The notes: generated by a model not told the origin, from the sequence alone. 64,000 nucleotides of DNA from Bacteroidota bacterium (GCA_016868585.1 VGGR01000003.1:103128-167127), one strand, 5' to 3'; shown: positions 51,989 through 61,649, counted from the stretch's first letter. Made by a program: numbers and translations.

Positions 51989-53020
51989 TCAGGTAGCGGC
52001 TGTAAACTGTTTTAAGAAGCGAACGTCATTTTCACTGAAGAGTCTTAGATCATTTACTCCGTATTTCAACATGGCCGGACGTTCCACACCCATGCCAAAA
52101 GCAAATCCGCTGTATTGTTCCGGGTCAATACCACAATTAGTTAAAACATTAGGATGAACCATGCCACAGCCCAGAATTTCGACCCAACCTGTTTTTTTAC
52201 AAACATGACAACCTTTGCGATCACAGATAAAACAACTTACATCCATTTCAGCACTGGGTTCAGTGAAAGGAAAATAAGAAGGTCTAAAACGAACTTTTGC
52301 TTGTGGGCCATACATCTCTTGTACAAAAAAATAAAGGGTTTGTTTCAGGTCTGCGAATGAAACGTCCTTATCGATATAGAGTCCTTCGATTTGATGAAAA
52401 AAGCAGTGACTACGTGCACTAATGGTCTCATTTCGATAAACACGACCAGGCATTAGCATACGGATCGGAAGTTTTCCTTTTTCCATTTCCCGAATTTGAA
52501 CACTACTGGTATGCGTACGTAATACCCAGTCGGGATTTTGTTGGATATAGAAAGTGTCCTGCATATCTCTTGCAGGATGATGCGCCGGTAAGTTCAAGGC
52601 GCCAAAATTGTGCCAGTCGTCTTCAATTTCAGGTCCTTCAGCCACCGCAAATCCCAGTCGTTGAAAAATGGATACAATCTGATTACGCATTAAGGTTACC
52701 GGATGACGGGATCCTACCGGAAAAACATCCCCAGGTAAGGATAAATCAGCTGGTGAATCTTTTGATGATGCAGCGGGAGTGGCCGCCGTGCGAAGTGATT
52801 CATAATGAGCTTCGGTAAACTGTTTAAATTCATTCAAAAGCAGGCCGGCTTCTTTCTTTTGCTCGGGAGCAACCTCTTTCAATTGGCCCATTAAATTTTT
52901 AAGCAGCCCCTTTGTGCCCAGGTACTTAATACGAAATTCCTCTACCTGTGTAAGGTCTTGTGTTTGAAATGCGCTGATTTCCTGACGAAGATTTTTGATT
53001 TGATCCCGGAGATTCTTCAT
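51989..53020 (-). CDS. pheS: Phenylalanyl-tRNA synthetase alpha subunit
   Basis: Catalytic subunit of PheRS, 343 residues. An N-terminal coiled-coil (about 1-80, LRQEISAFQTQ) that contacts tRNA is followed by the class II core: GPEIEDDWHNFGALNLPAHHPARD, then RTHTSSVQIR, FFHQIEGLYID, and motif 3 GFAFGMGVERPAMLKYG. A CxxC/CxxC zinc-like insert (CFICDRKGCHVC) precedes EILGCGMVHP, as in other Bacteroidota. ATG 53020 is preferred over a TTG nine codons upstream. pheT is not in the window. Confidence 0.97.
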   Translation of the reverse strand: MKNLRDQIKNLRQEISAFQTQDLTQVEEFRIKYLGTKGLLKNLMGQLKEVAPEQKKEAGLLLNEFKQFTEAHYESLRTAATPAASSKDSPADLSLPGDVFPVGSRHPVTLMRNQIVSIFQRLGFAVAEGPEIEDDWHNFGALNLPAHHPARDMQDTFYIQQNPDWVLRTHTSSVQIREMEKGKLPIRMLMPGRVYRNETISARSHCFFHQIEGLYIDKDVSFADLKQTLYFFVQEMYGPQAKVRFRPSYFPFTEPSAEMDVSCFICDRKGCHVCKKTGWVEILGCGMVHPNVLTNCGIDPEQYSGFAFGMGVERPAMLKYGVNDLRLFSENDVRFLKQFTAAT

Positions 53021-53024
53021 CTGA

Positions 53025-53032
53025 CAAAAGTA
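53025..53032 (-). promoter_or_regulatory. Putative -7 element for the pheS operon
   Basis: TACTTTTG on the minus strand ends 4 bp before the pheS ATG. It lies in the narrow gap shared with the divergent arginase-fold gene. Confidence 0.4.
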
Positions 53033-53064
53033 AGTCCAAACCTGCAATTAAGTATCTTGCGTGT

Positions 53065-54201
53065 ATGTCCGATCAGCTTGGGATTGCCGATTTTTTATCG
53101 CCGGTTAATAAAGCCTTTCTTTCGCAGGATGCAGGATATAAAGAAGGCCAGGTAGGGTATTCGGTTGCCACCTATGAGGAATTTATGCCCGAATTGGAAG
53201 ACGTTTCATTTGTACTGGTGGGATGTCCGGAACACCGTGGTGCCGGTATTGAACAACAACAAACGGATGCCCCTGACGTTATTCGTGGTCAGTTTTATGC
53301 ATTGTACTATTGGCATGCAGATTTAAAACTTGCAGATCTGGGCAATGTTCGGATGGGAGCCAGTATCACCGATACCTATGCAGCCCTTCGAACCGTAGTA
53401 CAAGCGCTCATCACAGAAGGGAAAACAGTAATAATACTTGGCGGTTCGCACGATCTTACCCTGGCACAATATCAGGCCTATGCCAGTACCCGCCAGCTGA
53501 TAGAGGCCACTTGTGTTGATGCATTAATTGACCTGCAACCCGATGCAATTTTACCAGTTGAGCATTTTCTGATGGAAATGCTCACGGGTATGCCTAATTA
53601 TCTAAAGCACTATAATCATATTGCTTTTCAGAGTTACTATGTTCATCCCACTGTGTTGGAAACCCTTGACAAATTACGTTTTGACTGTTATCGGGTAGGT
53701 AATGTAAAAGAATCCTTGGACGAAATGGAACCCGTGATCCGCAATAGTCATCTCTTTAGTTTTGATATTAGTGCATTGAGCAATGCCCATTCTCCGGCCA
53801 GTACCATTTCTCCCAATGGGTTAACGGGCGAAGAAGCCTGTGCCTTATTCCGCTATGCAGGCATGAGTCCTGCCGTAAACTCAGTAGGTGTGTATGGATA
53901 TGATCCGCGGTTAGATCGACAGGAACTTACCGCTAAACAAATTGCACAACAGCTCTGGTATTTATTAGACGGAAGAAGCCGAGGTAAAAGAGAAGCCTCA
54001 CTCACAGAAAAGGATTCTTTCAATGAGTACTATATGGCTTTTGCCGAGGTGGAAACGGTGTTCTTGCAAAGCAAAAAAACCGGACGTTGGTGGATGCAAT
54101 TGCCAGATAAAAAATTTATTGCCTGCAGTTATAAAGATTATCTGTTGGCAAGCAGTAACGAAATTCCGGAACGCTGGTTACGCGCGCAGGAAAGAGGATA
54201 A
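53065..54201 (+). CDS. Arginase/formimidoylglutamase-fold protein with degenerate metal site
   Basis: A 378-residue protein of the ureohydrolase fold. The N-terminal half has VLVGCPEHRGAG and the glycine strand VIILGGSHD at 126-130 (canonical GGDHS); the motif His is retained. The second motif is DALID at 152-156, where arginases have DAHxD, so the central His ligand is replaced by Leu. The third motif is SFDIS (232-236) instead of SxDxD: the second Asp is Ser, and the following DP is absent. At least two metal ligands of the binuclear Mn site are lost. It is probably a pseudoenzyme or a differently metallated protein. It is divergent from pheS and 7 bp upstream of the PBP4-like gene. Confidence 0.82.
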   Translation: MSDQLGIADFLSPVNKAFLSQDAGYKEGQVGYSVATYEEFMPELEDVSFVLVGCPEHRGAGIEQQQTDAPDVIRGQFYALYYWHADLKLADLGNVRMGASITDTYAALRTVVQALITEGKTVIILGGSHDLTLAQYQAYASTRQLIEATCVDALIDLQPDAILPVEHFLMEMLTGMPNYLKHYNHIAFQSYYVHPTVLETLDKLRFDCYRVGNVKESLDEMEPVIRNSHLFSFDISALSNAHSPASTISPNGLTGEEACALFRYAGMSPAVNSVGVYGYDPRLDRQELTAKQIAQQLWYLLDGRSRGKREASLTEKDSFNEYYMAFAEVETVFLQSKKTGRWWMQLPDKKFIACSYKDYLLASSNEIPERWLRAQERG

Positions 54202-54208
54202 TAGTCCC

Positions 54209-55540
54209 ATGAATAAATACAGCTTACCATTTGTAATATTCCTTATCAGTGGGAGTCTGGCAGGATGCAGTATTCCGCAAGCTTTACAACGCAAGGCGAA
54301 CAAAGAAATCATTAAACAGACCTCATTTCAAACGGCTCACGTTGGAATTAGCATCTACGATCCATCCACCAAAAAATATTGGCTCAATTACCAGGGCGAT
54401 AAATATTTTGTTCCGGCAAGTAATATCAAGATCCCCACTTGTTATGCAGCTATGAAGTATCTGGGAGATAGTTTACCAAGCGCCTATGTTTGGGATAGTG
54501 CAGGAGCTTGCTATATTACTCCGTTGGGGGATCCCACTTTTTTATTAGCTGAATTTGACCACCAACCACTCTGGGATAAAATGCGTTTGGCAGACGGCCC
54601 AGTGGTAATTGATTATTCCACGCAAAATACATTTACACCCTATGGAAGCGGGTGGTCCTGGGACGATTACCAGGAAGCTTATTTGGCCGAGCGAAGTGCC
54701 TTTCCTATTTATGGCAATGTGATTAGTTTTCAGCGAAAAAATAACCAGCTTCATTCGATTCCATCATTGGCATTGCGCCCGCCCTTTATGAATGAGTCGA
54801 TGATGCAGCAGTTAGGAAAAGGCGATCAGTTCCAAATAACTCGCTCACCCGATCAAAATCAATTCAGTATTATACCGGCTGCAGGAACTTTTCGTGGGGC
54901 TATCCTACCTTTCAAAACCAAGGATGGTGTTACAACTTTTCAATTTTTACAAGACACTTTGCAGCGAGTTGGAATTGCCGCTTCCGTTCAATTATCCAAT
55001 GGACAACCAGCGGGGAAGTTAATTTATTCTATTCCTACTGATTCTTTGCTCAAACTCATCATGCATCGCAGTGATAATTTTTTTGCAGAGCAATCTCTGC
55101 TGATGGTCAGCCAACGATTATTGAATCGGATGAGTGATGAGCAATTAATCGACACCTTGCTAAAAAATGATTTTGCCGATCTTCCACAACAACCTCGTTG
55201 GGTCGATGGATCCGGACTGAGTCGGTATAATCTGTTTTCGCCTCAGGACTTTGTGCGTATCCTTGAAAAAATGAAGGATCAATTTGGAATGGATCGGATC
55301 AAAGTAATTTTTCCTTCGGGGGGCGAGGGTTCGTTAACGAAATATTACAAACAGGATAGTGGATTTATCTATGCAAAAACCGGTACGCTCAGCGGAGTGG
55401 TTGCCTTGAGCGGTTATCTGTATACAAAGAAGGGAAAATTGCTTTTATTTTCAACGTTGGTGAATAATCATCGTTCCAGTACCGCTGAAATCAGAAGGCA
55501 AATTGAAAAATTCTTCACCCATGTCAGGGCTGCTTATTGA
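54209..55540 (+). CDS. D-alanyl-D-alanine carboxypeptidase/endopeptidase, PBP4 (S13) family
   Basis: Periplasmic penicillin-binding protein, 443 residues, trimming peptidoglycan stems or cross-links. A lipoprotein-type signal ends in GSLAGC. The three active-site motifs are SNIK (SxxK) near residue 72, SDN (SxN) in HRSDNFFAEQ, and KTG in YAKTGTLSG. WVDGSGLSRYNLFSPQD is conserved in DacB. ATG 54209 opens the signal; the longer in-frame reading overlaps the previous gene. Its stop is adjacent to the convergent mutL stop. Confidence 0.93.
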   Translation: MNKYSLPFVIFLISGSLAGCSIPQALQRKANKEIIKQTSFQTAHVGISIYDPSTKKYWLNYQGDKYFVPASNIKIPTCYAAMKYLGDSLPSAYVWDSAGACYITPLGDPTFLLAEFDHQPLWDKMRLADGPVVIDYSTQNTFTPYGSGWSWDDYQEAYLAERSAFPIYGNVISFQRKNNQLHSIPSLALRPPFMNESMMQQLGKGDQFQITRSPDQNQFSIIPAAGTFRGAILPFKTKDGVTTFQFLQDTLQRVGIAASVQLSNGQPAGKLIYSIPTDSLLKLIMHRSDNFFAEQSLLMVSQRLLNRMSDEQLIDTLLKNDFADLPQQPRWVDGSGLSRYNLFSPQDFVRILEKMKDQFGMDRIKVIFPSGGEGSLTKYYKQDSGFIYAKTGTLSGVVALSGYLYTKKGKLLLFSTLVNNHRSSTAEIRRQIEKFFTHVRAAY

Positions 55541-57373
55541 TCAACGGTTCAGCAACAGCTGTTCTATTTCTTCTTTTTGCAAGGTCCGAAAAACAGGTAC
55601 ACCAAATGGAGACAAATGCGACTCCTTACAGGCAAATAGATCAGTAATTAATCGGTTCATCTCACGCTCGCTCAAGGGCGTTCCTGCTTTGATGGCTTGT
55701 TGTTTTGCCAAACTCCGACATAGCTTTTCATGAAGGGGTAGTGCAAGCGCTGCATTAAAGTGTTTGTATTCCTCCAGCACCGTTTCCAAAATAGTCTCTT
55801 CTTTTCCATTTTCAAATCCGGCAGGAACACCTTGAATTAGAAAATCGGTTGTATTTATTTTTTTGATCAAAAAACCTAAGGTTGTTAAATCTGCTAACAA
55901 CTCTTCGAGCAAGCTGGCGTCGGTTATGCTCAGCGCAATGGTATTGGGAAATAACAAAGGCTGAGTAGTTGTTTTTTTATCGGCACGCTGTTGAATAAAT
56001 TTTTCATAGAGAATTCTTTCATGCGCCGCTTGTTGATTGATCAGGGTGCAAGTGTGGACTTGAGTAAAAAGAATATAAGATTGTAACAGTTGAATTGTAG
56101 TATTTGGCGCTGAAGAAGTAGGAACAGTTGAACGTAAACCCAATTCAGATTCTGTTAAGAAATTTTCTTTTCCCATGGAGCTATAATCTGCAGTAAGTGG
56201 TTGAAATGGCTTCCAATTTTTAGCAGGTTGCGTGGAATCCGGCTCGATCCGATGGGCTTGATCTTTCTGCTTAAAATGCTGATACAAGTTACCCTCCTGA
56301 ATAGCCGAACGGGTTTGCTCGGTAAAAGGTTGTTGTATGGAGTCCAGTTGCTGTATCGAAGCATCTAGTTCAAAATCAAGGGTAGGGGTAATACTAAATT
56401 GTGCCAGGGCATGTCGGATAGCGGCCTGCACAAAGGCGTACACAATTTTATCGTCCTCAAACTTAATCTCTTGTTTGGTTGGATGAACATTGATGTCTAC
56501 TTGCTGTGGATCAAGGTCTATAAACAATACATAAAGCGGAAAATGATCCGCAGGTAATAAAGCCTGAAAAGCATTCATCACTGCATGATGGAGATACGAA
56601 CTTTTAATAAACCGGTTATTGACAAAAAAGTACTGATCTCCCCTTGTTTTGCGTGCAAAATCCGGTTTGCCTACAAAACCACGGATGGTCAAGTAGTCAG
56701 TTTCTTCTTGTACTCCTACCAGTTTGGAAGCATAATTACTTCCCAATAATTGGACAATGCGCTGTTTTAAACTACCCGCCTCCAATTGATAGAGTTGTTG
56801 ATTATTGGCGTGCAGCGAAAATTGAATAGTCGGAAATGCCATGGCCACCCTTGTGAACTCCTCTATAATATGACGCATCTCTGCCGCATTGCTTTTCAAA
56901 AAATTTCTACGGGCCGGAATATTGAAAAACAAATTCTTCATGGCCAGGCTGGTGCCGGTGACTATACCAATGGGCTCCTCACGCGTAATAGCACTGTGTT
57001 CAACCTCAATAAATATGCCTGATGGGTTGGTAGCAAGTTTTGTTTTTAGCTCCACTTGTGCCACAGCAGCGATACTGGCCAATGCCTCTCCCCGAAAACC
57101 CATGGTTCGGATATGGAACAGGTCCTCAATGCTGCTGATTTTGGAAGTAGCATGCCGGGCAAAACAGAGACGAGCATCCTCTACCGACATGCCCTTTCCG
57201 TTGTCTATTACCTGTACCAACGATTTGCCTGCATCCTGAATGATCAGCTCAATAGATGTTGCACCCGCATCCACGGCGTTCTCTAACAACTCCTTGACCG
57301 CACTGGCAGGACGTTGAATTACTTCGCCTGCGGCAATCTGATTGGCAATATGGTCGGGTAAAATCTGTATCAA
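55541..57373 (-). CDS. mutL: DNA mismatch repair protein MutL with altered C-terminal motifs
   Basis: GHKL ATPase coordinating methyl-independent mismatch repair, 610 residues. The N-terminal ATPase is intact: ANQIAAGEV, ELLENAVDAGAT, DNGKGM and TMGFRGEALASI. DINVHPTKQEI lies in the transducer domain. The C-terminal endonuclease motif DQHAxxE is replaced by NQQAAHERILYE (about residue 445), and the CPHGRP zinc-site motif by SPFGVP (about 588), so nicking activity may be lost. The start is TTG at 57373: no other in-frame start exists, and the next codons already form the invariant N-terminus. A TATTTTTG box lies at 57396-57403 on the minus strand. Confidence 0.92.
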   Translation of the reverse strand: MIQILPDHIANQIAAGEVIQRPASAVKELLENAVDAGATSIELIIQDAGKSLVQVIDNGKGMSVEDARLCFARHATSKISSIEDLFHIRTMGFRGEALASIAAVAQVELKTKLATNPSGIFIEVEHSAITREEPIGIVTGTSLAMKNLFFNIPARRNFLKSNAAEMRHIIEEFTRVAMAFPTIQFSLHANNQQLYQLEAGSLKQRIVQLLGSNYASKLVGVQEETDYLTIRGFVGKPDFARKTRGDQYFFVNNRFIKSSYLHHAVMNAFQALLPADHFPLYVLFIDLDPQQVDINVHPTKQEIKFEDDKIVYAFVQAAIRHALAQFSITPTLDFELDASIQQLDSIQQPFTEQTRSAIQEGNLYQHFKQKDQAHRIEPDSTQPAKNWKPFQPLTADYSSMGKENFLTESELGLRSTVPTSSAPNTTIQLLQSYILFTQVHTCTLINQQAAHERILYEKFIQQRADKKTTTQPLLFPNTIALSITDASLLEELLADLTTLGFLIKKINTTDFLIQGVPAGFENGKEETILETVLEEYKHFNAALALPLHEKLCRSLAKQQAIKAGTPLSEREMNRLITDLFACKESHLSPFGVPVFRTLQKEEIEQLLLNR

Positions 57374-57462
57374 GGAGTGCCACTTTTCGAGCCTTCAAAA
57401 ATACGGCTTTGCCCTCGATACAGCCAACAAATTACTTGCTTCAAATGAAGTACTTTTAGCCA

Positions 57463-60366
57463 ATGAGGGCAATTATACGACGGGCTTGCTTGCTGCTGGT
57501 GCTAACAACCACTTTAAATGCCAACGCACAAAACACTCAGGAACACACCCGGCAAAAATGGGTGGACAGTGTTTTTAACAGTTTAACTTCCAAGCAACGT
57601 ATAGCACAGCTCATGGTGATTCGCGCGCATTCTAACCTGGGAGCGGATCACATTGCTAAAGTGGAAAGTGATATTAGAAATTATAATGTGGGCGGACTTT
57701 GTTTTTTTCAGGGCGGACCTGTCAGGCATGCCTTACTCACCAATCAATATCAGTCCATAGCCCAAACCCCCTTGCTTATTACTATCGATGGAGAATGGGG
57801 AGTAGGTATGCGACTTGATAGTGTAGATCGGTTACCCTATCAACTTAGCTTGGGGGCTGTTAATGACGCTTCTTTATTATACCGCATTGGAATAGCCATG
57901 GGCGAACAATGCAAGCGTTTGGGTATTCATGTAAACTATGCACCCGTAGTAGACGTAAATAGTAATCCAAACAATCCGGTAATTGGATTTCGATCATTTG
58001 GTGCCGATAAAGAAAAAGTAGCCAAGTTTGCCGTGGCCATTACAAAGGGAATGCAGGATGTGGGAATCATGGCTTGCGCAAAACATTTTCCCGGGCATGG
58101 CGATGTTGACGTTGATTCACACTACGATTTACCGATCATTAGCAAATCAATCGACCAACTGGATGCAGTAGAGTTGTATCCATTTAAAAAAGTTTTTGAA
58201 GCAGGAATTGGTAGTGCCATGGTGGCGCACCTTTCCGTGCCTGCCATTGATACCACTACCAATCGACCAACTTCTATTTCAAAACCTGCCATTACCGGCA
58301 TATTGCGTAACCGATTGAATTTTCAGGGACTCGCTTTTACGGATGCGTTGGAGATGAAAGGAATTGCAAAACATTATCCGGGTGGAACTATTGCTGTGGA
58401 AGCTATTATTGCTGGGAATGATATACTTTGTTTGCCAGCCAGTGTTTCAGAGTCTATTCAGGCTATACAACAGGCTATCACCGATGGAAGATTAACACAA
58501 GCGGAAGTAGATGCCAAGGTTAAAAAAGTACTGAATGCAAAATATGCATTGGGGTTAAATCGGCCACAATTTGTAGGTACCACAAATTTGATTGCAGAGC
58601 TCAATGAAAAATCCGCCTCTTTGCGAAAGGAAGCTGCTCGCAAAGGACTTACGCTGCTTAGACAAATGCCTGCCACTTTACGCGCCCAACTCAAGAAAGA
58701 GCAGCCACGCGTTGCCTATGTTCAACTGGGGGGTAATGAACTTACTGTTTTTGGGAAAAGATTACAGCAAGACTGGAACGCGGCTTCCTATCATTTAAGT
58801 TATCTCGACTCTATTGTAAAGGCCGACGCTATCTTGACTGAAGTAAAAACAAAAGGTTTTGACATAGTATTGATTGGTTTACATAATTACGCCAACAAAC
58901 CAATGAATAATTTCAATATCAGTACGGCAGCTATTAATCTGGGTAATGCATTGCAGGGAGATAGCACGCTCACCCTACTTTTTGGAAACGTCTTAGCTGC
59001 AAAAAATTTCTGTTCAGCCAAATCATTGGTGGCATTACAACAAGATGATTCAATCACCAATCAAATTGCAGCAGACTGGCTACAAGGTGATTTTCCGGCT
59101 CGTGGTCGATTACAAGTTAACGTTTGTGATTTTTCATTAAGTCATGGGATACAACAACCCGACGTAAAGCGTTCTTCCGTTCAACTCAGTAAGCGGTTAA
59201 AGGAAGTTGATTACATTTTAGAGGAGGGACTTGCAAAAAAAGCATATCCCGGAGCGGTAGTATTAGCCGTGCAACAAGGGTCTATTCTCTACCAAAAATC
59301 AGTGGGACAACAAGCGGTTACTGATTCCACGCCCATTCAACCTGAGTATATTTTTGATCTGGCCTCCGTGACAAAAATTTCAGCCACTACTGTGGCCGTA
59401 ATGAAATTAGTTGAAGAGGGAAAACTGAAGCTAACAGGGCAACTTAAAGATTACCTGCCCTGGGTCATGGGATCAGACAAAGAATCATTGAATATTAAAG
59501 ACATTTTATTGCATCAGGCCGGTTTGGTTCCCTTCATTCCTTTTTACAAAGAGACCATCGACGCAATGGGAAACCCCGACACAAGTTTGTACACTACGGT
59601 TTCTAAAAAAGGATTCACGGTACGGGTTGCAGAAAATTTATACCGTAGAGACGATTGGAAGGACACCTTGCTTGCACGTATTTTAACAAGCCCACTCGGG
59701 CCACAGGGTAAATATGTGTATAGTGATAATGATTTTATTTTTTTGGGTTTGATTGTAGAACAACTCACCGGCAAAACGCTTGAGCAATACGTACAGGATA
59801 ATTTTTATCGCCCTTTGGGAATGTATACTACAGGATTCACTCCTCGCCGTCGTTTTCCGGTACAAACAATCGTTCCTACGGAAACCGAAACGCAGTTTAG
59901 AAAACAAACTATGCGTGGGGATGTTCATGACGAAGGAGCTTCTTTATTCGGCGGTGTAGCAGGGCATGCAGGATTGTTTTCTAATGCCTATGATTTGGCC
60001 ATGCTCTATCAAATGCTATTACAAGGAGGAAAGTTTAATGGCAGACGGTATTTAAAAGAATCCACCATCCAACTGTTTACCAATTACCAATTGGAAAATA
60101 GTAGACGTGGTTTAGGGTTTGATAAGCCAGAAAAAGACAACCAGTTTAAAAAAGATCCCTATCCTTCTCTTTTAGCTTCACCTGCCACATTTGGGCATAC
60201 TGGTTTTACCGGTACCTGTGTATGGGTTGACCCCAAACAAGAGCTGGTATATGTATTTCTTTCAAACCGAGTTAATCCCACACGTGCTAACAATTTGCTA
60301 GGCCAACTGCAGATCAGAGGACGCATCCAAGATGCGATTTATCGGGCAATTGGTGTTGACGACTGA
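57463..60366 (+). CDS. Fusion of GH3 beta-N-acetylglucosaminidase and serine hydrolase (beta-lactamase fold)
   Basis: A 967-residue exported enzyme with two catalytic modules. The signal peptide ends NANAQ. Residues about 30-370 form a NagZ-like GH3 domain with KHFPGHGDVDVDSHYDLP and nucleophile Asp in FTDALEMKGI. A short GH3_C-like linker (about 390-570) precedes a class C beta-lactamase/esterase domain. There, the SxxK motif is SVTK (in DLASVTKISA), the Tyr motif is YSDND, and the third motif is HTG in GHTGFTG. Similar fusions occur in Bacteroidota. It may release GlcNAc from muropeptides and hydrolyse an ester or amide of the same substrate (inference). ATG 57463. Confidence 0.9.
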   Translation: MRAIIRRACLLLVLTTTLNANAQNTQEHTRQKWVDSVFNSLTSKQRIAQLMVIRAHSNLGADHIAKVESDIRNYNVGGLCFFQGGPVRHALLTNQYQSIAQTPLLITIDGEWGVGMRLDSVDRLPYQLSLGAVNDASLLYRIGIAMGEQCKRLGIHVNYAPVVDVNSNPNNPVIGFRSFGADKEKVAKFAVAITKGMQDVGIMACAKHFPGHGDVDVDSHYDLPIISKSIDQLDAVELYPFKKVFEAGIGSAMVAHLSVPAIDTTTNRPTSISKPAITGILRNRLNFQGLAFTDALEMKGIAKHYPGGTIAVEAIIAGNDILCLPASVSESIQAIQQAITDGRLTQAEVDAKVKKVLNAKYALGLNRPQFVGTTNLIAELNEKSASLRKEAARKGLTLLRQMPATLRAQLKKEQPRVAYVQLGGNELTVFGKRLQQDWNAASYHLSYLDSIVKADAILTEVKTKGFDIVLIGLHNYANKPMNNFNISTAAINLGNALQGDSTLTLLFGNVLAAKNFCSAKSLVALQQDDSITNQIAADWLQGDFPARGRLQVNVCDFSLSHGIQQPDVKRSSVQLSKRLKEVDYILEEGLAKKAYPGAVVLAVQQGSILYQKSVGQQAVTDSTPIQPEYIFDLASVTKISATTVAVMKLVEEGKLKLTGQLKDYLPWVMGSDKESLNIKDILLHQAGLVPFIPFYKETIDAMGNPDTSLYTTVSKKGFTVRVAENLYRRDDWKDTLLARILTSPLGPQGKYVYSDNDFIFLGLIVEQLTGKTLEQYVQDNFYRPLGMYTTGFTPRRRFPVQTIVPTETETQFRKQTMRGDVHDEGASLFGGVAGHAGLFSNAYDLAMLYQMLLQGGKFNGRRYLKESTIQLFTNYQLENSRRGLGFDKPEKDNQFKKDPYPSLLASPATFGHTGFTGTCVWVDPKQELVYVFLSNRVNPTRANNLLGQLQIRGRIQDAIYRAIGVDD

Positions 60367-60377
60367 CTAAGCAATAA

Positions 60378-61649
60378 TTACCCTTCCTTTCTTGGAGGTG
60401 TATTACCACGCGGGCCGCGGGGTTGGTTTTGTGGAGGACGTTGCGGTCCGCGATTTGAAGGGCCTTGCAGACCACCCGGTTTATTTCCACCATTATTATT
60501 GTTGTTGCGAGGATTCCGTTGTTGTTGCTGCTGTTGTCTTTTACGTTGTGCGGCTCGATCCAGCGTTTTAAGACTAAACTGTCCTACTAATTCCACAAAT
60601 TCGGGGACATCCTCTTTGGGTTTGGAAGCAGTGATTTCTATTGGTTCCAATTCTTCCGGACGAACACCCTGCTTGTTGAGTTCTTTTATTTTTCTTACTC
60701 GCTCCAGTGTTAAAGGGTATTGTTTATTGCTATCGGGCAACGTATACCACATTAGATTTTTGAAAATATCTTTCTTTATCAAGAATGCATTTCCTTTTGC
60801 AACCTGTAATACATCACAGTTATCAGGAAAATGCTGGAGCGCATCCAAATAGGTATCTAGTTCGTAATTCAAACAACATTTAAGGCGGCCACACTGGCCA
60901 CTTAATTTAGTTTGATTGATGGATAAATTTTGATAACGAGCCGCCGCTGTATTGACGGATTTAAATTCAGTTAACCAGGTACTGCAACAAAGTTCGCGGC
61001 CACAACTTCCAATACCACCCACTTTGCCAGCTTCTTGTCTGGCGCCAATCTGCCGCATTTCTACTTTTACTTTGAACTCCGATGCGTACACTTTAATCAA
61101 TTCACGAAAATCTACGCGCCCATCGGCGATATAGAAGAAAGTAGCTTTACGTCCGTCTGCCTGCATCTCTACCTGGCTAATTTTCATATCCAGTCGAAGT
61201 TGTTTAGCAATGGCCCGGCTGCGAATAACCGCTTCAGGTTCACGCGCTTTATTTTGTTTGAGTAATTCAATATCCCGATCAGTTGCTAATCGTAATACTT
61301 TTTTCATCTCGGGATTATCTTCCTTGACACCTTTTTTTTTCAATTGCAAACGAACAATCTCTCCCGTGAGCGATACTTCCCCTAGATCAAATCCTCCAAC
61401 GCCTTCCACGGCTATCAGGCCTCCTTTTTCAAATTGCTGTAAAGAGGGGTTGCGGAAAAACTCTTTGCGGGTGCCCTGACTAAAGCTTACTTCAACTACC
61501 CGGCATTGGCTGTCTGTGCCTAACAATGGGAGATTACGTAACCAATCATGTGCATTCATACGGTTACATCCGCCTGAACTACATCCGCCGTTACTTTTAC
61601 ATCCATTTGGTTCTCCGCCAGTTGCGGTCCCGCATCCAGAACAACTCAT
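60378..61649 (-). CDS. ricT: PSP1-domain protein RicT
   Basis: A 423-residue homologue of RicT, the iron-sulfur-containing RNA-metabolism regulator of Bacillus. Three parts are visible: a Cys-rich head (C3, C6, C17, C23, C28), a PSP1 core from about 55 to 290 with GSCGRELCCSTW and GRLKCCLNYE, and a low-complexity tail. The tail includes a seven-Gln run, an NNNNNGGN segment and a Pro/Arg/Gly-rich end. Such heads and tails recur in Bacteroidota. Y-family partner RicA/RicF are not in the window. It is preceded by holB with a 4-bp overlap, so the two are co-translated. Confidence 0.92.
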   Translation of the reverse strand: MSCSGCGTATGGEPNGCKSNGGCSSGGCNRMNAHDWLRNLPLLGTDSQCRVVEVSFSQGTRKEFFRNPSLQQFEKGGLIAVEGVGGFDLGEVSLTGEIVRLQLKKKGVKEDNPEMKKVLRLATDRDIELLKQNKAREPEAVIRSRAIAKQLRLDMKISQVEMQADGRKATFFYIADGRVDFRELIKVYASEFKVKVEMRQIGARQEAGKVGGIGSCGRELCCSTWLTEFKSVNTAAARYQNLSINQTKLSGQCGRLKCCLNYELDTYLDALQHFPDNCDVLQVAKGNAFLIKKDIFKNLMWYTLPDSNKQYPLTLERVRKIKELNKQGVRPEELEPIEITASKPKEDVPEFVELVGQFSLKTLDRAAQRKRQQQQQQRNPRNNNNNGGNKPGGLQGPSNRGPQRPPQNQPRGPRGNTPPRKEG

